A stretch of DNA of 64,000 nucleotides. It comes from Hymenoscyphus infarciens (taxonomy: Eukaryota > Ascomycota > Leotiomycetes > Helotiales > Helotiaceae). The translations under genes were made by a program, and so were the position numbers. Location: positions 372,001-436,000 of the forward strand of contig LLCB01000002.1 of assembly GCA_001414345.1 (NCBI GenBank). Direction: 5' to 3'. Shown here piece by piece: positions 45,924 to 55,667 of this stretch; position 1 is the first letter of the stretch; the number at the start of each line of letters is the position of its first letter. Below the pieces are notes generated by a model, which made no database searches, had not been told where the DNA came from, and worked only from the letters and a program-made list of their open reading frames with translations.

Positions 45924-46803
45924 CTACCTGGTGCTACAGAAATTCTTGCGATGTGGGACACTTTTCAGCGGGAAAGGTGTGTTAAGTACACAATTTTTTG
46001 CTTGGTTGAGAGAAGCCAGGTGCTGATGGGAGCTTTGAATGTGGTATGAGTTGAACGGAATTAATCCACTTCTAGCTTTATATGTGTTTTTCCAAAGCAA
46101 CTTCCCAAATTGTATCTTAGAATCACCGCGTTGCATCTTCTTCCTCAAATAGTCCTTCTGGACTTCAATCTCAACCCCAGTTACATTCCCAACCTCTCCC
46201 GCATCTCTTTTAGACTCCAACAACTCCCCGCTCTCCATCTTCTTCTCGAAGTTTTCCCGGAACTTTTTCGCCCCCTCTTCAGCCTGAGAAGAAAATTCAA
46301 ACATCCCTTCTATGTTGACAAGGCCAGTAACTATTTCCGAGGAGAATGTAGGCTTCGTGGTCACGACCCACACAGAATGCGATGAATAAGTAACCAGAAG
46401 AATAGGTATGGACCCGAACAAAGCCAGGCCTCCTAATGCGATGAAAAACAACAAACATTTCGGCCATTTCGGCAACGGCTCCTCATTTTTCTCATGCCTC
46501 TTTCTTATCACCCTGAACTCATCTTTTTTCTTCTCCCATTTGTCGTCCCGTCCTGTGGCTGTTGAATCTTCTACTCTTTTACACCTTTCCCTGGCTCTCC
46601 TTGATTATTCTTCGTTCACGTTTTCGTGGTCTTTGGGACTTCGGATCAATGAGATTTGTCGACTCTGAGAATTCGTGTTCTTCACAAAAGGGCAATGGTG
46701 TTTCTGAGGGGGTTTCTTCTCTTGAAAGTCTGGTTGCGGAATCGTTGGGTTGCTGTGGTCCTTTCTCGAGATCGGTGAGTTTATGGTTGTTTGGTTGGCC
46801 CAT
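45924..46803 (-). CDS. Single-pass membrane protein, unknown family
   Basis: Two exons proposed: 46803-46620 and 46552-45924 (donor GTGAAC, acceptor CCACAG; 67-nt intron), 270 aa. The N-terminal 90 residues are polar and charged (many K/E/R). A transmembrane helix follows (CLLFFIALGGLALFGSIPILL), then a luminal or extracellular part with one glycosylation site (NVT) and a charged, probably helical segment (EEGAKKFRENFEKKMESG). I do not recognise it. The intron is my inference to join two frames; the donor is weak, so the N-terminus may differ. The last 50 codons are less coding-like and the true 3' end could be an unrecognised splice. Confidence 0.5.
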
Positions 46804-47529
46804 TGTTGGTGCTATTGGTCTCTTGCCAGTTGAGTATTCTTTCGCAAGGCTTGGATGAGTCCAGGTGGATGATATTTGAGATATGGATACGATGCTTTGT
46901 TGGTTTTGGGGACAGCTACTTGGCAGGGAGAGTTGAAGGCACCTTATAAGTGAGACAATACTTTTATTTTTCTGGTTGATTCATACTAGCGTGAAGGCTA
47001 GAATTGTTTGGTTACAACCGGCAATCTTTAGTACTTAATATATATAGTGTCGATCTAGCAAAACAAGAGAACCTGAAGTCTAGTCTATTCGTTGAATTAT
47101 ACTTTGGTAAGAGCGTCAGTTATCGTTGGTCATGTACTTGCTTCAGTGACAAAGTTTCGTGTTCAGCTTAGAGCAACTGAATTAAATATCAAGACTTAGT
47201 TTTTGAGCGTTACCTATTCAAGTTAACTCTGGTAAAAAAAGTTAATTGTTGTAGACACTCAAGGATACTTTATAGTGTTTAGTTTTAGATAGACGAGGAA
47301 CAGTGAGTGACGTCATCCAAAACAAATTTCAACAACAATAGAATCATTTATCATGTAAGAGCTCGGGTGCCAATCATCATAAAATTTAGTGGATCTCATT
47401 GGTTCAATACAATCTCACCAGCCACAAGGACCCACTACGTCCATCGCCGCCAGCGTAGCATTATAAATCACCACCACCTTTCTTTCGTCCAGATCACCAG
47501 GCCAACAACAATCGAGATTGCAACGAACC
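46804..47529. other. Intergenic, divergent promoters
   Basis: Between the one-TM gene and the Zn2Cys6 gene. AT-rich, no gene. The part before 47530 is the probable leader of the regulator. Confidence 0.5.
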
Positions 47530-47795
47530 ATGGCTCCCCCTTATCGAAAATCTTGCTCAAATTGTGTCAAGTCAAAACGACGATGCGAATTCACGTTAGG
47601 GAATTGCCAGAGATGCACGGCCAAGCACCTTGTCTGTTCTCTAAATCGAAACGCCCGGCCAAATGTTGCAAACAATGTTTCCAATCAGGCAGAATCTGGG
47701 AATGTGAACTCACTTGGGAATTCTGCGGACCTCTCGGCTTACCCGATGGACAATTTGCCATTGTTTGGGGGTGATCTATGGAACGAAAACGGGGA

Positions 47796-47803
47796 GGCAG
47801 CAG
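47796..47803 (+). repeat. Target-site duplication, left copy
   Basis: GGCAGCAG, identical to 48512-48519. Eight base pairs is the duplication length of hAT transposons. Confidence 0.9.
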
Positions 47804-48511
47804 TAGGTCTGCACAACGAATAGATGAATAAAATATTAATTATTCATCATAAATATTAAATAAATATATAGTATTCGAGCGATTATTCGAGCGATAAGAG
47901 CTTAAATGAATATGTTACGAATAGTTTCTATTTATTAAGCTTAATATCCGCCCCCTAGGTCTTAGTATAGAGGGTTTATATAAGTTGAATTTTACTCTCT
48001 TTTTATATATATATTTAAACACAACTAAACTATAAACTCACTTACTTTTAATTATTATTAATAGATTACTATCGTCTCTACTCTTTATCACTTATATCAT
48101 GTGAAATAGGGTGTTATGTTAAAGGGTATCACATGACACCCCACTTTCTAAAGCATTATACACGTGACCTTTAAGCTAAGGTTTCAACTAAGGTTTCAGA
48201 CGTCGAAAGAGTCGAAAGGCTTCACTCTTTTCACCTTATTTAATAAGTTATCCACTTTTTTAACCCCCGGCGTAGCCTAATCGAGACGACGAAAGCGACT
48301 AAAGCGGATAATTTCGGGGGATTTTCATACATGTTTAGATAAGTGGGAAACCATACCAAAAGGGTGGAGAATACAGAATATTCATGAATAAACGACTGCT
48401 ATTTACACCCTAAACTCTCCTTATTCTTGAATAATTCGAAGGGTAATTTATCCGTGGAAAATCGTGAATATTCTGAATATATTCGTAGCTTTTATTCGTT
48501 GTGCAGACCTA
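47804..48511. mobile_element. Non-autonomous hAT-type element (MITE), 708 bp
   Basis: Ends are perfect 19-bp inverted repeats, TAGGTCTGCACAACGAATA at 47804-47822 and its complement at 48493-48511, flanked by an 8-bp direct duplication GGCAGCAG. The interior is AT-rich with no open frame for a transposase. Many GAATA/TATTC pentamers cluster within about 150 bp of each end (for example 47870-47890 and 48378-48497), as expected for subterminal transposase-binding sites. An inner pair TCATGTGA/TCACATGA lies near 48098 and 48129. Identical target duplications and perfect end repeats indicate a recent insertion. It must be mobilised by a transposase encoded elsewhere. Confidence 0.9.
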
Positions 48512-48519
48512 GGCAGCAG
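48512..48519 (+). repeat. Target-site duplication, right copy
   Basis: GGCAGCAG, matching the left copy exactly. Confidence 0.9.
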
Positions 48520-49637
48520 CTTTCATCGAGCCATCATGGCTTGCAACATTGACACCCGGACCAGACCTTGATATACAGTGGCCATCTCAAAACGCAGACG
48601 AGGAAGAACTTCAAATCGACCCCTGCAACCAGTTTGACGACAGTATCAATGCGGCTCAATTCACAGATGAGCCCATCGCGATTACAACCGGAGAAATCTA
48701 TCACGAAAGAGTCCGCTTCATATCTCGTCAATTCCAAGCTCATCCGGCCATGTTTCTGAAGAATGGCCAGACGCCTTTTATCCATCGTCCTCCGAATAAT
48801 CAGCCCCATCCGGCCGTTTTGCAGGATGCTCTAAGCTCTTGTGCACTGTATAGCTGTAAGACCCGGGATAATGAGCGTATGGTTTTTGGTAATTTGAGTA
48901 GGAAGGTTAAAGAGTTGGTTTATAGGCGGAGAAGTGAGCCCACAACCAGCGAGTTGTTGGCCTCGGTACAAGCGTTGTTGCTTTATCAGATTATAAGGTT
49001 GTTCGATGGCGATATTCGATTGAGGGCGGAGGCTGAGATGACTGAAGCTACACTGATCCAGTGGGCTGAAAAGCTGAATGAGCAGACGGAGCAGCTACCT
49101 CTAAGATATGAGGACAGTACTTCAGTGGCAACGAACTGGGATATATCATGGAAAGATTGGGTCTTCAAAGAAAGTTGTCGACGCACGATACTGTGTGCAT
49201 ATATGCTCCAAGGAACTTACTCGTTCTTGAAATTTGGCTACGATTCCGTGGCAAATAAAGTGAACACATTGTCATTTACAGCACAAGAAGCTCTCTGGTG
49301 AGTACTCATGCTTTACATTCAATATTGAAAGAACACTAAGCATTTCGCAGGAATACACAATTGGAATATGAATGGGAGGGAGTATTCAAGGAGAAACCCC
49401 ATTTTCAAGTGGTCATAAAGCAGTGGGACCTCGCTTTGAATGGAGCAACACCAGGTGATTTCGAAGATCTTGGTCTTATGGTATGTGTCGCTTTAAATGG
49501 ATCAAAAACATGTGACAAGTTCCCACCTTTATGTCAGGTAAGATTTTTGTATAATTGCTCCTTCTTGCACTAACAATCACGTCAGGATTCGTGAGGTGAG
49601 CGTTATAAACAAACTATAACTCGGCCAATTCACATAT

Positions 49638-50747
49638 CTAAGCGCTTGAATTCCATCCACTCAAAGCGACAGTAAAGAGATTCTTCCCCTCAATTTCTTC
49701 TGCCTTAGCCTTCATCTCTTCGACATCAAAGTTTGAAAACATAAATCTTCCACGCATAAACTCCGCTTCCTGGCTTGCGAACCAGAGACACACCCCCCCG
49801 GGAAGTTCTATCAAAATTAGCTTCAATTTTCCAAGCACTAATTCACAAGACACAACTTACCAACATCGTCACAATTCTTGTTCGGCAATCCAGCATTCGT
49901 AGACATATCAGTGACAATCTGACCTGGTTGCAGATTGAAAACGCGCAACTCAGGATTTTCATGATGAAGATACTCCATGAATCTTGCTCCTGCAGCCTTT
50001 GAAGTGCTGTAGGCTGAGAAGCCAGGGATGTAAGGAATGAAGCCAGCTGCAGAAGAAATATTGACAATCGTTGCCCCTGGTTTGGAGATCTTCAGAAAGG
50101 CTTGGGAGAGAATGATGAGACCTTTAACATTGATCTCGAAACTGAGCCAATAGTCCGAAAGCTCTGAATCGACGATAGACTTGTGTTGATCGAGATAACC
50201 CGCGTTTGCTACGAGAACATCGATCTTTCCATGGGTTTTCATCGATGAGTCGATGACTTTTTTGACGGCCACCGGATCGGTAACATCGGCTACTTCGTAT
50301 GCGATTTTTGTTTTCCCGAGCTTTGAGAGCTCAGAGACTGCAGATTGGAGGACGGATTCTCGTCGTCCCACTATAGAAACTCGGAGTCAGTATACTTCTT
50401 TGGGGATGTATAATGAGTAGAATGAGTAAGAAGCTCCAGCACTACGGAGGTATTGTAGAAAATTCGAGAACGAGGAATGTCTCAGCTCTAGAATTTACCC
50501 AAAGGAGACATTTACTCAGAGAAACTGGGTACTGACCGATGGTTACTGCTTCGGCTCCGGCTTGAACGAAGGCAGTTGCGGTTGCTTTGCCGATCCCAGT
50601 GCCACCTCCTGTTACAAGGATGACTTTCCCAGTTGCTGAGAGGAGGGGGTTCTCAGATGATATAGCTGGGTAGAGAGATTGGTGGTAGGTTTTGGTGAAG
50701 GCATCGAGTTTGAGGTCCTCTGTGAATGACTTGAGTTTGTGGGCCAT
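49638..50747 (-). CDS. Classical short-chain dehydrogenase/reductase
   Basis: Three exons: 50747-50537, 50370-49861, 49807-49638 (donors GTCAGT and GTAAGT; 296 aa, phases agree). It has the complete SDR set: TGGGTGIG cofactor loop (about residue 46), NAG (NAGY), the NISSAAG strand with catalytic Ser, and YSTSK with the Tyr/Lys pair. VGRRES after the first strands suggests NADP preference because of the arginines. The substrate is unknown; such fungal enzymes often act on secondary-metabolite or sugar carbonyls. It is convergent with the interrupted Zn2Cys6 gene, 43 bp between their ends, which hints at but does not prove a functional pair. Confidence 0.92.
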
Positions 50748-52476
50748 TGTGATGATTTGAACCTGTTGTTTGGTTGAATTTGGAAAGTGTTTTCCGTTTG
50801 AGAAAATGGGTTTCTGCTCGAGGATTTCTGAGTTAGATGCTTTTGGTTTGCTGGAAGAACTGAGGATGAGAGGGACTTATATAGCTCAATTACTTATATC
50901 CGCTGCAGGCTTGAGTTCCGCTTGAACCTCCGATTAATTATGTCCGTTGCAGTCTTGAGCTCCGCTTGAACCTCCGCGAGACACACTTATTCATCGGATA
51001 CGTATTAGGAGCTGGTCGTAAGTTTGTACGTAGAAGCTCTGTTGGTCGGAAGAAAAACTTCTAATGATTGATTAACCGTTGGGAGGAGAATGAGCACGGC
51101 AGTATAATTAACTAGCCCAACCTTACTAGAAAGAAAGTAAGAAGCATGTAGAACCGACGATCTCTACCCTATTTCAAAACATTGACTCTTCTATAATCTA
51201 CGCCCTATCAGGTAATTATATAGAGAGAGTGGAAAAAGGTCAAGGGGATCGCAAAGGAGGCTTGAGTGCGACCAAGCCCGAGTCATGAAAACTCGACTTT
51301 CGGCACCATTAGATATTGCTTTGTAAGAATACTTCTATATATTAAGAGATAGGGATGTATTTGATTAATAACCCTCATACTTCCATTTTATAACTGGCGT
51401 TGAGTTTTTAAGGTGGGTGCGGTCGTTGTGTAGAGGGCGCGTGTCTAAAACGCTGGGTCGCGAGTAATCTCTGTGATAAAAAAACAACAATCTTTCACCA
51501 CGGGCAGCCAGAAGGAGTCGACTAAACTGGAACTTGCAGCCTGTCAATAGCAGTGATTACGAGAGTTCTTCGCGTAATGTTTCAGGCGACAAAGGCGAGA
51601 GTGGAATTTTCTCGGAAAGTTAGAACTAGATTGTCATAAGATCATCAGTTATTTGATATTATCCTAAATAACGAAGACAATGAAACTAGGTAACTTTATA
51701 TCCGACTACAAGTAATTTTACTCATTTTCCTTAAAATTTAATATGGGCATAACTTCATTTATTAACTGAAATTGTACTAAATAGCCAGAGCAACCAAATT
51801 TCGTAAGGTTACCTCAGATAATATATTAATTTTCAATAAGCTCCTAGGTTAAATTCTTATACTGTAACAAACTACAAGGGAAATTACTTCAATTGTCCTT
51901 GAACTGGTAGCAGTGCTACAGTGCTGCTTTTAGGTGGAACTCTCCGCAACCTGCTGTAGTTCCGCTCTTATGAAAAACGTCGAGATTATGCTGTTTTTGT
52001 AAGACGTAGAGATAAAACTAATTCTAGCTTACTGACAGTCTATATTTTAGTCCCTTTGGGTCTTTGGTCTGGTCTTCTACTCTGAAGTAAGAACATCTTG
52101 ATTGGCTGGTTTGGCAAGCTTGTGTTCTTCCTAAATTTGGATTTTTGTCCCACGTTGCAAGCTGCCTCGTCTTTTCATTTTAAATCTTTTTAGCAAAGTT
52201 TTGATTATAACCAATCAAGTACAAGGTTCCTTCGCCCTGCTATTATTCCCAAAGTGGTTGTGATGAAACACGTGGGTTACACGCTGTCACGTGGAGAGGG
52301 TTATCAAGAGCTCCCGACCAATCAGAACAACAACACCTCAATGTCTCAAAACCATCAACAACCCCCATCACCCGCACCCCTCACTTATAATAGACTCTCA
52401 TCTCCTCCCGTACCAACACTTTCTTCCTCTATCTCTCGTCTCATCTCATCTCATCTCATCTTATCTCATCTCAAAA
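50748..52476. other. Intergenic, AT-rich, with tandem duplication
   Basis: No gene. A 44-bp unit is tandemly duplicated at 50894-50937 and 50938-50981 (shared core CTCCGCTTGAACCTCCG and variants, several mismatches). 51600-51900 is AT-rich. A TCATC repeat at 52438-52470 sits directly in the leader of the S1-type nuclease gene. Confidence 0.55.
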
Positions 52477-53751
52477 ATGAAGACACTCGTCCCAACAACC
52501 ATCCTCGCGCTCCTCCCTCTCACAAGCGCGTGGGGGACCCTCGGCCATACCACCGTCGCCTACATCGCATCCAACTTCGTTTCCCCACCAACCGCTCTCC
52601 TTTTTCAATCTATTCTTTACAACGACACCGAACACTACCTCGCCAACATCGCCACCTGGGCTGATAGTTTTAGGTATACTGCTGCTGGGAGGTTTAGCGC
52701 ACCATTGCACTTTATCGATGCTGAAGATGAGCCACCTTTGTGGTGCGGAGTGAAAATGGAGAGGGATTGTGCTAAAGAAGGGTGTATTGTTGGGGCTGTT
52801 GCGAATTATGTAGGTTTTGTTTTGAAGCTGGTGTTGATTGGTGTAGACCAGTGTAACGTTGGGGGAGGACTAATAGTGGAATTAGACGAGACAGTTGCTT
52901 GATCCGAGTACGCCGGCGTATATGAGAAATATGGCTGCGAAGGTATGTTTATGGAGCATTCATTATCGAAAAGATCTAACCGTTGGATTAGTTCATCGTT
53001 CACGTGAGTTTCTCAAATTCTTTCTACGTTATTTCTCTATTCCTTATCCATGTAACAAGTTTCATACTACTCATTTCCTCGACCTTGTTTGGAGTGTGTT
53101 GGTTGGTTGAGATATATGCCCTTGGCAGTACTGACTATCGCCACAACCCAAATGTGGAGAAAAGTCAATAAATCATCTCTTGCACGCCTTTCTATTTTCA
53201 AGTACATAAAACTCACGATCCTAGTTCCTCGGCGATATCCATCAACCACTACACACTGAAGCTCTCCTCCGTGGCGGAAACTCCATTCCCGTCCTCTTTG
53301 CAACCCACCCAACTAACCTCCACCATGTTTGGGATACCTCAATCCCGGAAACGCATATTGGAGGATACGCCCTCCCTTTCGCTCAATCATGGGCCGCAAA
53401 TCTCACAGATTCGATCCGAAACGGAATCTACAAATCCCCAGCTGAGAATGAATGGCTCAATGGAATGTCTCTAGGAGACCCGGAAAGCAGTGCTCTGATT
53501 TGGGCCGGAGAATCGAACGCTTATGTTTGCTCGACCGTGTTACCAAAGGGGAAAGATGGCGTGGAGAATGTGGAGTTGGGTGGTGAGTATTTTGAGGCTG
53601 CAGTTCCTGTTGTTGAGACTTTAGTTGCGAGAGCGGGGTTTAGGTGAGCTTTTCTTCCAATTTTATCATGGAGGGGTTGTGACTAATTGTGTTTAGGCTT
53701 GCGAAGTGGTTGGATTTAATTGCTTTGGGCGCTGCTAGAACAGAATTGTAA
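52477..53751 (+). CDS. Secreted S1/P1-type zinc-dependent nuclease
   Basis: Five exons: 52477-52809, 52886-52942, 52992-53003, 53225-53643, 53697-53751 (291 aa, all phases fit). The signal peptide ends in LTSA, giving a mature N-terminal Trp (WGTLGH) that, in P1 nuclease, itself binds zinc through its amino end. Other ligands match: H of WGTLGH, D of WADS, H of PLHFID, H of FIVH, D of FLGD, H of QPLH, and H/D in HHVWD. This set holds the trinuclear zinc site that cuts single-stranded RNA/DNA and removes 3' phosphates. Exon 3 is only 12 nt and codes FIVH, supplying one zinc ligand. Length is near the usual 270-300 aa. Likely role is extracellular nucleotide scavenging. Confidence 0.88.
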
Positions 53752-54071
53752 TCCAACCGGCAACAAGGGAATGAATGATTCTTAGAATACATACAGTTTG
53801 TCAATTTAAGGTACCTCAAATTGTCAGCCCCTGTGATCAGAGTAGCGACCCCGAAAGGAAATCACCTATACCGTCGCGGAGTTACAATGAGACCTAATGG
53901 AAGAGACTCGATTCCGAAATCTCGAATTCAGGTGCTCATGGGTAAATCTCTTCCGCTTCCCCTAGGGCTTATAGCTTTTTCACTCCCACAAATCGCCTGT
54001 ATTCATATTATATATTGTTGTTGTATTTCTTCTTTACACGCTAATTTCAAACTATCACACAAATGAGACGT
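53752..54071. other. Intergenic between convergent genes
   Basis: 320 bp of AT-rich 3' flanks for the nuclease and 7TM genes. No gene seen. Confidence 0.5.
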
Positions 54072-55667
54072 TCACTTCGCCTGTCCCACCCAAGTAGCCG
54101 TTTGACCTTGACTGCTCCCTCCAACAATATCTAGACTTCTTGCTATTCTCCTCTCATCATCAGAAACATTATCCCAGTTCGTGTCCTTTCTATCCTGAAA
54201 TGTCAACTCTATCACATCCATTCTTATGATATTCTCCCCACACTCTGATTCTGTTCTCTTCCCCCCGATATTGCCATCTCTTCCGGACTTCAGCTTGGTG
54301 TGTCCGGATTTGTTGAAGTATCCGTCGCTACGCGGTGCTGTTTTTTTGCTCCCTGTTAAGCTTTTCCAGCTCTTAGGTACGAAGGCGGAGAGAATGGGGA
54401 GGGATGCTGCGACGACTCCGAATGTTAAGTCGATTAGGGTCCAGTTTTGTAAGGGCACGAAGTTGACTGTTGATTGTTAGTGAAATGAACTACAATCCTT
54501 CTGATTGAGAATGGACTTACAGAGGATGTCAGTTGACAGCCTCTCCTGTTCGACCTGCCGTATCACAGAACCAATGGCACTCATTCCTCCGATACTGAAA
54601 ACAAAAAATAGCCGTGCCTTTGTCTTCCAGCTCATTTGAACTTTCCAAAGTACAATCAATGGTACAGCGAGTAACCCGAAATCCATGAGGGCATGGATAA
54701 CACTCAAGCCACTTCCAACAATATTATCGCTTATGCAGTTTGGCTTGTGTTTCAGCTCGGTAGCTACGCGGATGATATTCCAACCAGCGTATGGAGGATC
54801 GCATTGGAAGATACACCAGAATAATGATAGTAAGAGATAGGCGACGAGGAGACCGATAAAGCAGTTGTTGAATATAAGCCAGGCTCGCGAAGTGATGGAG
54901 GTGAGACGTCGGTTAAAGAGGCAGATGGAGAGCTTTATGAAGCCAACTGCGAGGAAGAAGAGGATTTTGTCAACGTTGGCGTACAGTTTGAAGTATGAGT
55001 ACTCTTCGTAGGTTACGTCGTACATCTGTCATAACCTATTAGTGCTTGAATCAATGGAAGCACGTGAATGAGGTCGAGAGAGCGCCATGTTCTTGTTTTG
55101 GGTAACTTCTTACATGTTTCCCCGCTCCCCCGTAGACGACAGCGCAAATCTGCAAAGCTGGCCATGCCACTGCTAATATCTAGATTCGTTAGCATTATGA
55201 AAAACCACGATAGCACCAAGGGATGATAAAACATCGAAACAGGTGAAGACTTTGAAATATGTGGGGTGGAGGAAGCATTCCCAGCAAGCGAAAAGTTAGA
55301 CCAAGATTTTACTTACAACACCAGGTACAATGAAAACATCATCCAAGCCCACCAAGAGACCTCTGTTGAACACCCGTATACCAAGTCTTAGTAAGGTTAT
55401 TGTGACCATCACACAAATCGCTGCAATCATAGAAGCCAGAATCTTCGGTCCATTCGTTTCCGAAACATATACCGCTGGTCGCTTCGGATTTACAGGAGCA
55501 CCAAGTATGGGATCTGTCTTCAATCCAAGCTGATATAAGAAGTACTGTGCAATATAATAATCCTTCAACGTCGCGGGTGGTGTGCCCAAGAATGCTGAGA
55601 CTGAGCCGCTCGGAAGTATCGTCGAAAAGGTAGTGGTCGAATTGGCGGCCAGCGATGAGGACGACAT
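54072..55667 (-). CDS. Fungal-rhodopsin-type seven-transmembrane (PTH11-like) protein
   Basis: Four exons: 55667-55317, 55179-55114, 55025-54521, 54466-54072 (donors GTAAGT, GTAAGA, GTAAGT; branch CACTAAC in the last intron), 438 aa. Hydrophobic segments include ILASMIAAICVMVTITLLRL, AWPALQICAVVYG, ILFFLAVGFIKLSICLF, FIGLLVAYLLLSLFWCIFQC, LMDFGLLAVPLIVLW and LFFVFSIGGMSAIGSVI, with FGVVAASLPILSAF last. The FIKLSICLFNRR and FWCIFQCDPP motifs are typical of the fungal rhodopsin-domain family related to PTH11 receptors. There is no CFEM cysteine domain. The C-terminal cytosolic tail is charged and Ser/Gly-rich. These are candidate G-protein-coupled sensors; ligand unknown. A start upstream of 55667 is possible, but this ATG puts the Ser/Thr-rich N-terminus outside. 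Confidence 0.8.

Larger units (their letters stand above)
47530..49594 (+). pseudogene. Zn2Cys6 transcription factor gene interrupted by a hAT-type element
   Basis: The ATG at 47530 begins a fungal binuclear zinc cluster, CX2CX6CX6CX2CX6C (SCSNCVKSKRRCEFTLGNC onward). The reading frame runs to 47803, then enters a 708-bp insertion and stops at 47821-47823 (97 aa). The frame resumes after the insertion at 48520 and runs to 49297. An intron 49298-49350 (GTGAGT...TCGCAG) and exon 49351-49480 follow. The end is either a third short exon 49586-49594 or read-through of a few codons. Without the insertion the protein would be about 396 aa, with the acidic and helical region usual for fungal regulators (TSELLASVQALLLYQIIRLF). 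No other lesion is visible, so insertion is young or the element is spliced out. The regulator's targets are unknown; the SDR at 49638-50747 is its convergent neighbour. Confidence 0.8.

Noticed and set aside
47530..50747. Secondary-metabolite gene cluster around the regulator and SDR
   Set aside because: No backbone synthase or tailoring set is nearby; the neighbours are a nuclease, a 7TM protein and a one-TM protein.
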